Shown here: in pieces, positions 44,163 to 52,991 of the stretch
Layout: each line of letters begins with the position of its first letter
How positions within the stretch are numbered: position 1 is the first letter of the stretch
Assembly: GCF_900109915.1 (NCBI RefSeq)
Contig: NZ_FOBU01000002.1
Coordinates: forward strand, 451,170 to 515,169
Direction of reading: 5' to 3'
Source: Luteibacter sp. UNCMF331Sha3.1
GTDB lineage: Bacteria > Pseudomonadota > Gammaproteobacteria > Xanthomonadales > Rhodanobacteraceae
Length of the DNA: 64,000 nucleotides
The notes under the pieces: model-generated
Told to the model about the DNA's origin: nothing
Seen by the model: only the letters and a program-made list of their open reading frames with translations
The model's database searches: none
Program-made: the position numbers and the translations under genes

Positions 44163-46490
44163 TTGGCTTTCCTGAACCGTCTCGGCTCCGCCCTGCGTAC
44201 CAGCTGGCCCTGGTTGCGTATCCCCTTCTGGCTGACGATGGGTCTCGTTTTCGGCTTCCTGTTGCCCTACACGCTGATCCTCAACGCGCGCCTGCAGAAT
44301 CGTTTCAACGACCTCGTGTTCGCGGTGCCGACGCGCGTCTACGCGCGCCCGTTGCCGCTGGCGCAGGGGCTGCCGATGACGCCGGCCGCGCTCGAGCTCG
44401 AGCTGACCTTCGCGGGCTACACGCCCGAGGGCGGCGGCAGGGTGCAGGGCAGCTACTCGAAGAACGGCTCGCGCTTCGTCATCGCGTCGCACGGTTACGC
44501 CGGACCGGACGGCGGCGAGTTGCCGCATCGCATCCGGGTCTCGCTGTCCGACGGCCAGGTGGCGTCCGTGGTCGACGACGCGAACGGCAAGCCGATCAAG
44601 TCGATCCATCTCGACCCCGCGCGCATCGCCACGCTCTACGGCGCGCAGCAGGAAGAGCGCCGCATCGTGCGCATCGACAACGTGCCGCCGTTGCTCGTGT
44701 CGGGCCTCCAGGCGGTCGAGGACCGCGACTTCAAGAGCCACATCGGCCTCGATTTCTCGGCCATCGCGCGCGCGTCGTTCGCCAACATCCGCGCGGGCCA
44801 CACGGTACAGGGCGGCTCGACGCTCACGCAGCAGCTCGTGCGCAACCTGTTCCTCGACCGTAGCCAGAACATGCTGCGCAAGGTCAACGAGGCCATCCTG
44901 TCGCTGCTGATGGAAGCGCACTACTCGAAGGGCCGTATCCTCGAGGCGTACGTCAACGAGGTATTCCTCGGCCAGCAGGGCAGCCAGGCCGTGCACGGCT
45001 TCGCCGCCGGCGGCGAGTTCTTCTTCGGTCGTCGCCTCGAAGACCTGCGCCCGCAGGAGATCGCGCTGCTCGTCGGCCTGGTGAAGGGGCCGAGCTATTA
45101 CGACCCCCGCCGCTATCCCGACCGCGCGCTCGCGCGCCGCAACCTGGTGCTCCAGCAGTTCCACGACACGGGCCTGCTAGACGACGCGCAGACGAAGGCG
45201 GCGCAGGCCTCTCCGCTCGGCATCGCCGCGAACGCGCAGCTGCCGCACAACCGCTTCCCGGCGTTCATGCAGCTCGTCCGCTCGCAGATCACGGCCGACT
45301 TCGACGAAGCCGCGCTACGCGATGGCAGCCTGTCGATCTTCACCACGCTGGACCCGTCGGCCCAGCTGTACACCGAGCAGGCGATCGTCTCCACCATGAA
45401 GGGCCTCGGCAAACGCGGCGCCGCCGCGCAGGCCGCCGCCGTGGTCACCGACACCACCAACGGTAGCGTGCTCGCCGTCGTCGGCTCCCGCGACCCGGGC
45501 GATCAGGGTTTCAACCGCGCGCTCGACGCGCGCCGCCCGATCGGCTCGCTGGTCAAGCCGCTCGTCTACCTCGTGGCGCTTGCGCAGCCGTCGAAGTGGT
45601 CGCTGGCATCCATCGTCGACGATTCGCCGATCAACATCCGGCAACCCGACGGCAAGCCCTGGACACCTCAGAACGACGATCGCGAGATCCATGGGCAGGT
45701 GCCCATGCTCGACGCGCTCGTGCATTCGTGGAATCTCGCCACGGTGAACCTCGGTCTGCAGGTGGGGGTGCCCCGCATCAAGGGCTTCCTCGAATCGTTC
45801 GGTCTGGAGGACGTCAACCCGAGCCCGTCGCTCCTGCTCGGCGCCGTGGATCTCTCGCCGCTGCAGGTCGCCCAACTCTACGAATACATCGCCGCCGATG
45901 GCCACGCGTTGCCGCTCGTCGCCGTGCGCGGCGTGATGGACGACAAGGGTCAGGCCATCAAGCGTTACGAAGTGAAGGGCGGCGAAGGCGAATACCAGAC
46001 CGCCGCGCGGCTCACCACGTGGGCGATGCAGCAGGTCGTCAACGGCGGTACCGCCGCGGCCATCGGCAATTCGGGCCTGTCGTGGCTGCACGCGGCCGGC
46101 AAGACGGGCACCAGCGACAGTCAGCGCGACAGCTGGTTCGCGGGCTTCACGGGCGACCGCCTCGCGATCGTATGGATGGGTCGCGACGACAACAAGCCGA
46201 CGGGTCTCTACGGTGCCACCGGCAGCATGCGCGTGTGGCAGGATCTGTTCCGCAAACTGCCGACGCGCCCACTGGCCGCCACGCCGGGCGAAGGCCTCGA
46301 AATGGCCTATGTGAATCCGCAGACCGGCAAGCGCACGGACCCGTCGTGCGAGGGGGCCCGCTCGTTCCCGTTCGTGGCCGGTTACGTGCCGGAAGCGGAG
46401 GAGGGCTGTTTCTGGCAGCGATTCAAGGGTATGTTCGGCGGCGACGCCGAGCCCTCCGCACCGGCCGCACCCAGTAATCCCGTGGATTGA
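44163..46490 (+). CDS. mrcB: Penicillin-binding protein 1B (class A)
   Basis: A 775-residue bifunctional cell-wall enzyme. It has a short cytoplasmic tail, one membrane anchor (about 20-40), a UB2H-like region, a GT51 glycosyltransferase (catalytic Glu186 in VEDRDF, then GGSTLTQQLVRN) and a transpeptidase (Ser462 in IGSLVKP, KTGTSD from Lys647). The GT and TP motifs are all intact. The start is read as TTG at 44163 with AGGA upstream; no ATG or GTG fits the family N-terminus nearby. It polymerises and cross-links peptidoglycan. A TPR lipoprotein gene follows 3 bases later. Confidence 0.93.
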   Translation: MAFLNRLGSALRTSWPWLRIPFWLTMGLVFGFLLPYTLILNARLQNRFNDLVFAVPTRVYARPLPLAQGLPMTPAALELELTFAGYTPEGGGRVQGSYSKNGSRFVIASHGYAGPDGGELPHRIRVSLSDGQVASVVDDANGKPIKSIHLDPARIATLYGAQQEERRIVRIDNVPPLLVSGLQAVEDRDFKSHIGLDFSAIARASFANIRAGHTVQGGSTLTQQLVRNLFLDRSQNMLRKVNEAILSLLMEAHYSKGRILEAYVNEVFLGQQGSQAVHGFAAGGEFFFGRRLEDLRPQEIALLVGLVKGPSYYDPRRYPDRALARRNLVLQQFHDTGLLDDAQTKAAQASPLGIAANAQLPHNRFPAFMQLVRSQITADFDEAALRDGSLSIFTTLDPSAQLYTEQAIVSTMKGLGKRGAAAQAAAVVTDTTNGSVLAVVGSRDPGDQGFNRALDARRPIGSLVKPLVYLVALAQPSKWSLASIVDDSPINIRQPDGKPWTPQNDDREIHGQVPMLDALVHSWNLATVNLGLQVGVPRIKGFLESFGLEDVNPSPSLLLGAVDLSPLQVAQLYEYIAADGHALPLVAVRGVMDDKGQAIKRYEVKGGEGEYQTAARLTTWAMQQVVNGGTAAAIGNSGLSWLHAAGKTGTSDSQRDSWFAGFTGDRLAIVWMGRDDNKPTGLYGATGSMRVWQDLFRKLPTRPLAATPGEGLEMAYVNPQTGKRTDPSCEGARSFPFVAGYVPEAEEGCFWQRFKGMFGGDAEPSAPAAPSNPVD

Positions 46491-46493
46491 CCC

Positions 46494-47006
46494 ATGCATC
46501 GCCTTCGTTTCTGCGCCATCGCCACCGTTACGCTCGTCGCCGCCTGCAGCCAGCCCGCGCCGCCGCAGGCCACGCGACCCACCAAGCCCACCTACGACAT
46601 CGTCGCGCAGGTACGCGCGGCGGGTGAGCGCGAAAAATCCGCCATCGAGGTCGCGCCGCTGCGCGATCCGGGCGTGCAGGGCCTCGCGCAGTCGGCGCAG
46701 GCCGACGATCGCGCCGGCAAGTACGACGACGCCGACGCCAAGCTGGTGCAGGCGCTGAAGCTGGCGCCCGAAGCGCCGGAGCTCATCCAGGACCGCGCCG
46801 AGAACGCGATCCGTCGCCAGGACTACACGGCGGCGGAGAAGCTGGCGAAGCAGTCGTTCGATATGGGTCCTAAGTCGGGCAGCCTGTGCGCCCGCAACTG
46901 GCAGACCGTCGTGGAAATGCGCCTGCAGGCCGACGACAACGCCGGCGCCAACGCGGCACGCGGCGAGCTCGCCAAGTGCCACATCGCCGGCCCGAACCGC
47001 TTCTGA
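46494..47006 (+). CDS. TPR-containing lipoprotein
   Basis: A 170-residue lipoprotein (lipobox VAAC, Cys18) with TPR-like helices from about residue 60 (DDRAGKYDDADAKLVQALKLAPEAPELIQDRAENAIRR in outline). It directly follows mrcB. By position it could act like LpoB or YbgF-type partners of the penicillin-binding protein, but sequence similarity to LpoB is not visible. That link is inference. Confidence 0.8.
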   Translation: MHRLRFCAIATVTLVAACSQPAPPQATRPTKPTYDIVAQVRAAGEREKSAIEVAPLRDPGVQGLAQSAQADDRAGKYDDADAKLVQALKLAPEAPELIQDRAENAIRRQDYTAAEKLAKQSFDMGPKSGSLCARNWQTVVEMRLQADDNAGANAARGELAKCHIAGPNRF

Positions 47007-47014
47007 TATCCGTC

Positions 47015-47133
47015 ATCGCCAGCAGGCTGGCTCCCGTCCGAGACCGGGTGGGAGCCAACCTGCTGGCGATGCGCGATAGCGGGCCCATGAACCGGTGACG
47101 GCAAGCACTGGTGGGAGCCAGCCTGCTGGCGAT
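47015..47133. repeat. Cluster of three REP heads
   Basis: Three heads with the CCAGC-CT-GCTGG type stem: one on the minus strand (47015-47036) and two on the plus strand (47048-47070 and 47111-47133). The middle copy has one stem mismatch (GCCAAC against GCTGGC). They lie between the convergent TPR-lipoprotein and hemE genes. Confidence 0.88.
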
Positions 47134-47171
47134 CCCGCGATAGCGGCCTATGTACCGATGACGCGGAACCG

Positions 47172-48242
47172 TCAACGGCCGCGAATCACCCGTCCGTGCT
47201 CATGCACGGTATCCACCAGCACCTTCACGTTCTCCGGGTCCACTTCCGGCGTGATGCCGTGCCCGAGATTGAACACGTGCCCCGGATGGTTGCCGAAGGC
47301 GTCCAGCACGGCACGCGCCTCGCGCGCCACGATTTCCGGCGTGGCACGCAGCACGCTCGGATCGAGGTTGCCCTGAAGCGCCACGCGATCGCCTACGCGG
47401 CGGCGTGCTTCGCCGATGTCGAGCGTCCAGTCGACGCCGAGGCCGGCGCAGCCCGTATCGGCCATGGCTTCCAGCTGTCCACCCGCGCCCTTCGAGAACA
47501 GGATGGCCGGCAGCTCGCGGCTGACGGGATCGGCTTTCAGCGCGTCGACCACCTGCGCCATGTAGCGCAGCGAGAGCTCGCGGAACGGGCCGGGGCCGAG
47601 CAGGCCGCCCCAGGTGTCGAACACCATCAATGCCTGCGCACCGGCATGCGCCTGCGCGACGAGGTAGGCGGCGACGGCGCGCGCGATGGTATCGAGGAGA
47701 CGGTGCGCGAGCATCGGCTCGTTCCACGCCAGCGCCTTCACGCGCGCGAAATCGCGCGACCCTTCACCCTCGACCATGTAGCAGGCAAGCGTCCAGGGGC
47801 TGCCGGAGAACCCGATCAGCGGCACGCGGCCGTCGAGTTCATTGCGAATGAGCCGGACGGCGTCCATCACGTAGCGCAGTTCGCCGTCCATGTCGGGCAC
47901 GACGAGGGCATCGATCGCGGCGGCGTCGCGCAGCGGTCGCGCGAAACGCGGACCCTCGCCCTGTTCGAACGACAGGCCGAGACCCATCGCGTCGGGGATG
48001 GTGAGGATGTCCGAGAACAGGATGGCGGCGTCGAGGTCGAAGCGATCCAGCGGCTGCAGCGTCACCTCGCAGGCGAATTCCGGATTCGTCGCCAGCCCCA
48101 TGAAGCTGCCGGCCCGGCCACGCGTCGCGCGGTACTCCGGCAGGTAGCGGCCGGCCTGGCGCATGACCCAGATCGGCGTCGTGTCGGTGGGCTCGCGACG
48201 AAGCGCGCGGAGAAAGCGATCGTTACGGAGCTCAGCGGCCAT
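47172..48242 (-). CDS. hemE: Uroporphyrinogen decarboxylase
   Basis: A 356-residue enzyme (E. coli HemE 354) that removes four carboxyl groups from uroporphyrinogen III to make coproporphyrinogen III in heme synthesis. The signature [16 protein letters not shown] is at residues 23-38, and [16 protein letters not shown] and [15 protein letters not shown] are also typical. It overlaps the upstream WGR gene by 11 bases and follows aroK-aroB. Confidence 0.97.
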   Translation of the reverse strand: MAAELRNDRFLRALRREPTDTTPIWVMRQAGRYLPEYRATRGRAGSFMGLATNPEFACEVTLQPLDRFDLDAAILFSDILTIPDAMGLGLSFEQGEGPRFARPLRDAAAIDALVVPDMDGELRYVMDAVRLIRNELDGRVPLIGFSGSPWTLACYMVEGEGSRDFARVKALAWNEPMLAHRLLDTIARAVAAYLVAQAHAGAQALMVFDTWGGLLGPGPFRELSLRYMAQVVDALKADPVSRELPAILFSKGAGGQLEAMADTGCAGLGVDWTLDIGEARRRVGDRVALQGNLDPSVLRATPEIVAREARAVLDAFGNHPGHVFNLGHGITPEVDPENVKVLVDTVHEHGRVIRGR

Positions 48243-48528
48243 GCGCCGACTCCTGTCCCTGACTGAACATGACCTTGAAACCTTTCTTGATCTGCGCGTC
48301 GCGCGCCTTGGTGAAGGCGACCATCGCCGCGTCGCGGTCGACGTAGACCTCGCGCTTGAGCATCGCCTTGCCGCCCTGCACGCCGCTTTCGCGATACAGC
48401 GTCCAGCCGCCCAGGAGATCCTGTTCGAGCGTTATCTGGACGTAGCGGGGCGCTTCCGCTCCCGCTTCGGGCATGGTTTGCAGGTAGATCCGCATCGAGC
48501 GATCCGGGGCAGACGCAGGGCCGGCCAT
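48232..48528 (-). CDS. Small WGR-domain protein
   Basis: A 98-residue protein that is essentially one WGR domain ([25 protein letters not shown] through [11 protein letters not shown]), the nucleic-acid-binding module known from PARP enzymes and MolR. There is no attached catalytic domain. It sits between aroB and hemE and overlaps hemE by 11 bases. The ATG at 48528 has no clear ribosome-binding site; MRIYL at 48495 is an alternative start. Confidence 0.85.
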   Translation of the reverse strand: MAGPASAPDRSMRIYLQTMPEAGAEAPRYVQITLEQDLLGGWTLYRESGVQGGKAMLKREVYVDRDAAMVAFTKARDAQIKKGFKVMFSQGQESAHGR

Positions 48529-48545
48529 TGTAGGCGCTTTGCGCC

Positions 48546-49619
48546 TCAGGCGGGCAGGAGCACGCCCAGTACGTCGTCTTCGGCCACACCCGACACGATC
48601 TCGGCCCGGCCGATGCCGCGCCAGAGGATCAGGCGCAACGTGCCGGCGGTGTTCTTCTTGTCGAGCCGCATGAGGTCGAGGATCCGGCTGGCCGCGTGCA
48701 CGCGCGACGGCTCGGTGGGAAGGCCGAGGCGCTGCAGCAGGGCGATCAGGCGCTCGGTGTCGGCGGCCGACGCCATGCCCAGCCGCTCGGAGAGCCGCGC
48801 GGCCAGCACCATGCCGATCGCGACGCCTTCGCCATGCAGGATCTCGCTGTAGTTGCCCGCGGTTTCCAGCGCGTGCCCGAAGGTGTGACCTAGGTTGAGC
48901 AGCGCACGCTCGCCCTGTTCGGTTTCGTCGCGGGCGACGACACCAGCCTTGTAGCGACACTTGCGGGCGATGGCTTCGATCAGGATGGCGGAGTCGCGTG
49001 CGGCGAGGGCATCGGCGTGCGCTTCGAGCCAGGCGAAGAAGGCGGTGTCGCCGATCGCGGCGCCCTTGACGATCTCGGCCAGCCCGGCGCGGTACTCGCG
49101 CTGCGGCAACGTGCGCAGGGTGTCGATGTCGGCGACCACGGCCCGCGGCTGGTGGAACGCGCCCGCGAGGTTCTTGCCCGCCGGGAGGTTCACGCCCGTC
49201 TTGCCGCCGACGGAGGAATCGACCATCGAGAGCAGCGTGGTGGGCACCTGGATGAAGTCGATGCCGCGCATCCAGCAGGCGGCCGCGAAGCCGGCGAGAT
49301 CGCCCACGACGCCGCCGCCCAGGGCGATCACGCAGGCGTCGCGCGTGGCGCCCAGCTGGCCCAGCGCTTCGAGCACGCGTCCGACGTTCGCGAACGTCTT
49401 GTGCGTTTCGCCATCGTCGAGCAGGTAGGACGTCCAGCGCAAGCCGTCGAGGCCCTTCGCCAGCGCGTCGAGCCAGAGCGGCGCGACGGTGGTGTTGCTC
49501 ACCACGAGCACGTGCCGCCCGCGGATCGCCGCGCGCCAGCGCGCGCTATCGGCGATGAGGCCGGGGCCGATCCAGACGTGGTAGCTACGTCCGGCGAGGT
49601 CGACGTCGACGGTTTCCAT
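48546..49619 (-). CDS. aroB: 3-dehydroquinate synthase
   Basis: A 357-residue NAD- and metal-dependent enzyme (E. coli AroB 362), the second step of the shikimate pathway. Motifs are LDDGETHKTFANV, GGGVVGDLAGFAAACWMRGIDFIQVPTT in outline, DSSVGGKTGVN and LNLGHTFGHALE with a zinc ligand. It starts at the ATG at 49619, which shares one base with the aroK stop, so the two are coupled. Confidence 0.97.
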   Translation of the reverse strand: METVDVDLAGRSYHVWIGPGLIADSARWRAAIRGRHVLVVSNTTVAPLWLDALAKGLDGLRWTSYLLDDGETHKTFANVGRVLEALGQLGATRDACVIALGGGVVGDLAGFAAACWMRGIDFIQVPTTLLSMVDSSVGGKTGVNLPAGKNLAGAFHQPRAVVADIDTLRTLPQREYRAGLAEIVKGAAIGDTAFFAWLEAHADALAARDSAILIEAIARKCRYKAGVVARDETEQGERALLNLGHTFGHALETAGNYSEILHGEGVAIGMVLAARLSERLGMASAADTERLIALLQRLGLPTEPSRVHAASRILDLMRLDKKNTAGTLRLILWRGIGRAEIVSGVAEDDVLGVLLPA

Positions 49620-50149
49620 CAGCTGCGTTTCCAGTGGCGTTCGAGAAGCGCGATCGCGCGCGGCGCGGCGTCGTCCACGGACTCGTGGCGTCCGCGGAAG
49701 ATCAGGTCGGCGATGGCTTCGTAAAGATGGTTGCGGTGTTCGGCCAGCGACTCGAGCCGGCCGCGGCGGTCGTCGCCGGCGATCATCGGGCGTGCGGTGT
49801 CGTGACGCAGGCGGTCGAGCTGCTCGTCGACGTCCACGCCGAGCATCATGACCGTGCCGCGGGCGGCGAGCGTCTCGCGGTTGGCGGGATCCATCACCGC
49901 GCCGGCGCCCGTGGCGAGCACGATGCCCTCGCGGCGACTAAACTCGGCGAGGCACGCGCTCTCGCGCGTGCGAAAACCCGCTTCGCCTTCGCGTTCGAAC
50001 ATGTCGGCGATCTTCATGCCGCAACGCGCCTCGATCTCGACGTCGAGATCGATGAAAGGCAGGCCATAGTGCGCCGCGAGGCGCTGTCCGATCGTGGTCT
50101 TGCCGGCGCCCGTGGGGCCGACCAGGAACAGGTTGGGCGAAGGATTCAT
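49619..50149 (-). CDS. aroK: Shikimate kinase
   Basis: A 176-residue P-loop kinase (E. coli AroK 173) that phosphorylates shikimate with ATP. The P-loop is LVGPTGAGKTTIG near the N-terminus. The DLDVEIEARCGMKIADMFEREGE, FRTRES and LATGAGAV motifs are typical. It heads the aroK-aroB-WGR-hemE unit. Its ATG is only 7 bases from the divergent SDR start, so the promoter must lie inside the opposing coding region. Confidence 0.96.
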   Translation of the reverse strand: MNPSPNLFLVGPTGAGKTTIGQRLAAHYGLPFIDLDVEIEARCGMKIADMFEREGEAGFRTRESACLAEFSRREGIVLATGAGAVMDPANRETLAARGTVMMLGVDVDEQLDRLRHDTARPMIAGDDRRGRLESLAEHRNHLYEAIADLIFRGRHESVDDAAPRAIALLERHWKRS

Positions 50150-50156
50150 CGCTCCG

Positions 50157-51020
50157 ATGCTAACAACAAGCCATCCGCAGGGATATGCAACGGTCCTCGT
50201 CGCGGGGGCTGGCGACGTCGGCACCCGCGTGGCGCGCCGCCTTGTCGCGCAGGGTCGGCAGGTGTTCGCGTTGCGCCGGAGCGACGCCGATCGTGACCAC
50301 GGCATCCACTGGCTGCGCGGCGACCTGACGCGACCGGCGTCGCTCGAAGGCCTGCCGGCGGTCGACGCCGTGGTATTCGCGCCGGCTCCCGATGCGCGTG
50401 ACGAGGCGACGTACCGATCCCTCTTCGTCGACGGGCTGCGCCACCTCCTGCATGCCCTGCCGGAGGCGCCGAAACGCACGCTGTTCGTGTCGTCGTCCGC
50501 GGTGTATGGCGAACACGGCGGGGCCTGGGTCGACGAGGCGACGCCGGTCGCCCCACCGGGCTTCAACGGTCGCGTGCTGGTCGAGGCCGAGCGATGGCTG
50601 GCCGGGAACGCCGTGGGCGGGATCGCGGTGCGCCTTGCCGGACTCTACGGGCCCGGCCGGACGCAGCTGTTCGACCGGTTGCGCGAAGGGAAGGCGTCGG
50701 CGCCGCACGGCGGCCGGGTGTACGCCAACCGCATCCATGTCGACGACGCGGCGGCGGCGCTCGCGTTGCTGCTCGACGTCGACCGGCCGGAGCCCGTGTA
50801 CGTCGGCGTCGACGACACGCCGCTGCCCATCGACGTGCTCTACGGCCATCTGGCGACGCTGCTCGGCGCGCCTGCGCCTGCCGACGGTACGCCGCCGGCC
50901 GGCATCGGCAACAAGCGGCTCTCGAACGCGCGGCTGCGCGCCGCTGGTTTCCGCTGCGCATGGCCCGATGCCCGCGATGGCTACGCGGCGTTGATCGGCT
51001 CGGGTCACTCTCCGACGTAG
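50157..51020 (+). CDS. SDR-family NAD(P)-dependent oxidoreductase/epimerase (YeeZ-like)
   Basis: A 287-residue Rossmann protein with the loop VLVAGAGDVGTRVARRL, SSSAVYGEHGG and VRLAGLYGPGR. It belongs to the atypical extended SDR group that includes E. coli YeeZ. The catalytic tyrosine is in the VYG segment. The substrate is unknown. The ATG at 50157 is 8 bases from the aroK start; no later Met gives a complete nucleotide loop. The gene ends just before a REP pair. Confidence 0.85.
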   Translation: MLTTSHPQGYATVLVAGAGDVGTRVARRLVAQGRQVFALRRSDADRDHGIHWLRGDLTRPASLEGLPAVDAVVFAPAPDARDEATYRSLFVDGLRHLLHALPEAPKRTLFVSSSAVYGEHGGAWVDEATPVAPPGFNGRVLVEAERWLAGNAVGGIAVRLAGLYGPGRTQLFDRLREGKASAPHGGRVYANRIHVDDAAAALALLLDVDRPEPVYVGVDDTPLPIDVLYGHLATLLGAPAPADGTPPAGIGNKRLSNARLRAAGFRCAWPDARDGYAALIGSGHSPT

Positions 51021-51032
51021 CGCTTCGATCCT

Positions 51033-51098
51033 TCGCCAGCAGGCTGGCTTTCCCACCCGATCATCGGCCCCTGGTAGGAGCCAGCCTGCTGGCGATGG
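51033..51098. repeat. REP-type pair overlapping the 3' end of the kinase gene
   Basis: Two facing CCAGC-CT-GCTGG heads (minus strand at 51033-51056, plus strand at about 51073-51098) with altered flanks (a TTT insertion, TAGGAGC instead of TGGGAGC). The right head lies inside the last codons of the kinase gene, encoding IASRLAPT. Confidence 0.85.
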
Positions 51099-51927
51099 CC
51101 GGAGCGGCAGGTCGACGCGTGCGTGCGACGCGACGATGTCTGTCGAGGGGGACGAGCAGGTCGGCCGTTGCGCCCAACGACGCCAACGCCCAGCGACTGA
51201 TCCGCTCGTAATGCTGCAGAAACCGCGCAAGCTCAACGGCATCCATCGCGCGCGCGTCGCCACGCTCGCGCAGCGGCCGCTCGGCTTCGTCGCGCCATGT
51301 CGCAACGACATCCCACGACGGGGCCTGCAGCACGACGAGCGCGTCGAGGCGCGCCCATATCGGCGCGTAACTCGCGAGTTGCGCGTTCACCCAGCGTCGC
51401 CAGCGCCCATCGGGATCCTCGTCGCGTTCGAGCGCGTTGACCGGCAGGTCGAGCGCGGCATCGTCCTCGGGCGTCACGCCGAGGCACCAGCCTTCGAGCA
51501 GCACGAGCGCCGGCACGTCGGCCACCGTGGGCCATTGCGCCGCCGGATACCGGTCGTCACGGCCTTTGTCGAAGCGAGGAACGGCGACCGGCCTGCCGGG
51601 CGTGGCCTGCGCCAGCGCGTCGAGTGTCGAGGCGAGCAGGGCGAGGTCGTGCGTGCCCGGTACGCCGCGTGTGCGCAGCAGCGGATGCACATCCGCGGCC
51701 AGCGCCGCACGCTCGGCCCGTGTCAGGTAGACATCGTCGAGCGAGAGCGCGACGGCGCCCCAGCCTCGCTCCGCGGCCGCATCGACCAGCGCGGCGGCGA
51801 GGAAGCTCTTGCCGGCACCCTGCAAGGCGGAAATGCCCAGCACGAAGGGGCGCCCGGCGTGCCCGATGTCCGCGGCGAAGCGCCCGAGGACGGTGGCGGC
51901 CAGCGTGCTAGCATCGGGCGATTCCAT
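51061..51927 (-). CDS. Tda10/glycerate-kinase-like P-loop kinase
   Basis: A 288-residue P-loop protein. The Walker A motif is ALQGAGKS near residue 40, followed by SLDDVYLTRAERAALA and HPLLRTRGVPGTHDLALL, the hallmark of the Tda10 / plant D-glycerate 3-kinase group. The substrate in bacteria is not settled. The last about 15 residues (IASRLAPTRGR) are encoded by a REP element, so the natural C-terminus has been replaced or extended. The ATG at 51927 is preferred over one four codons earlier. It is divergent from pdxH with starts about 23 bases apart. Confidence 0.83.
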   Translation of the reverse strand: MESPDASTLAATVLGRFAADIGHAGRPFVLGISALQGAGKSFLAAALVDAAAERGWGAVALSLDDVYLTRAERAALAADVHPLLRTRGVPGTHDLALLASTLDALAQATPGRPVAVPRFDKGRDDRYPAAQWPTVADVPALVLLEGWCLGVTPEDDAALDLPVNALERDEDPDGRWRRWVNAQLASYAPIWARLDALVVLQAPSWDVVATWRDEAERPLRERGDARAMDAVELARFLQHYERISRWALASLGATADLLVPLDRHRRVARTRRPAAPAIASRLAPTRGR

Positions 51928-51950
51928 GGCCGACAGCATAGTCCATCGTC

Positions 51951-52538
51951 ATGCTTACCCCCGATATCCTCCATACGTTCCGCGGCCTGCTCGACGAAGC
52001 GAAGGCCAGCGGCGATCGCGAACCGAGCGCGATGAATCTTTCCACCTGCGACAAGGACGGCCGGGTTCATTCGCGCATCGTGCTGCTCAAGGCGATCGAC
52101 GAACGCGGCCTTCGGTTCTTCACCAACTACGAGAGCGCCAAGGCCGCTCAGATCGCCGAGCATGCGCAGGTCGCGCTGTGCTTCCACTGGAAGCAGATCC
52201 GCGAGGGTATTCAAGTGCGCTTCGAGGGCCGCGCCACGAAGGCGAGCGAGGCCGAATCGGATGCCTATTTCGCCAGCCGCCCTCGCGGTAGCCAGATCGG
52301 TGCCTGGGCTTCGTTGCAGAGCCAGGAGCTGCCGGATCGCGAGACGTTCGACGCACGCGTCGACCATTACGAGAAGGAGTTCGCCGACCGCGACGTGCCG
52401 CGTCCTCCGCACTGGGGCGGCTACGTCGTGGAGCCCGACCGCGTGGAGTTCTGGTACGGCGCCACGTTCAGGCTGCACGAACGCGTGGTGCATACGGAAG
52501 CCGGCACCCACTGGACGAGCCACCTGCTGTATCCCTGA
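51951..52538 (+). CDS. pdxH: Pyridoxamine 5'-phosphate oxidase
   Basis: A 195-residue FMN enzyme that oxidises pyridoxine or pyridoxamine phosphate to pyridoxal phosphate. It lacks the first about 20 residues of the E. coli enzyme (218), which is common. Conserved parts are AMNLSTCDKDGRVHSRIVLLK, FFTNYESAKA, SRPRGSQIGAWAS and the C-terminal FWYGATFRLHER. It begins a pdxH-yjbQ-btuF-like operon. Confidence 0.95.
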   Translation: MLTPDILHTFRGLLDEAKASGDREPSAMNLSTCDKDGRVHSRIVLLKAIDERGLRFFTNYESAKAAQIAEHAQVALCFHWKQIREGIQVRFEGRATKASEAESDAYFASRPRGSQIGAWASLQSQELPDRETFDARVDHYEKEFADRDVPRPPHWGGYVVEPDRVEFWYGATFRLHERVVHTEAGTHWTSHLLYP

Positions 52539-52550
52539 CCGGAGTTCCGC

Positions 52551-52991
52551 ATGAGCCGCGCCCAACCCGTCCAGCACATCGCGCAGTCCACCTTCACGGT
52601 GCACACGCGCGGCCGTTCGCTCAGCGAGATCAGCGATCGCATCGCCGACGCGGTATCGGCGAGCGGCGTCGGCACGGGCATCGCGCACGTGTTCGTCCAG
52701 CACACCAGCGCGTCGCTGCTGATCGGCGAGAACGCGGACCCGACCGTCGTGGCCGATCTCGAGCGTTTCTTCGCGCGATTGGTCCCCGACGGCGATCCGT
52801 TGTTCCGCCATCGCGACGAAGGCCCCGACGACATGCCGGCCCACGTGCGATCGGTGCTGACCGGCGTGTCGCTTTCGATCCCCGTGCACGGTGGAAAGCC
52901 GTTGCTGGGCACGTGGCAGGGCGTGTTCCTCTACGAACACCGGCACGAAGCGCACCAGCGCAAAATCACCGTCACGGTATCGGGGCACTGA
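52551..52991 (+). CDS. yjbQ: YjbQ family protein (UPF0047)
   Basis: A 146-residue protein of the YjbQ/UPF0047 family, which has weak thiamine-phosphate synthase activity in E. coli. The conserved histidine motif is FVQHTSASLLIGENADPTV, and EHRHEAHQRKI closes the metal site. It lies 12 bases after pdxH, and its stop shares one base with the next start (TGATG). Confidence 0.92.
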   Translation: MSRAQPVQHIAQSTFTVHTRGRSLSEISDRIADAVSASGVGTGIAHVFVQHTSASLLIGENADPTVVADLERFFARLVPDGDPLFRHRDEGPDDMPAHVRSVLTGVSLSIPVHGGKPLLGTWQGVFLYEHRHEAHQRKITVTVSGH

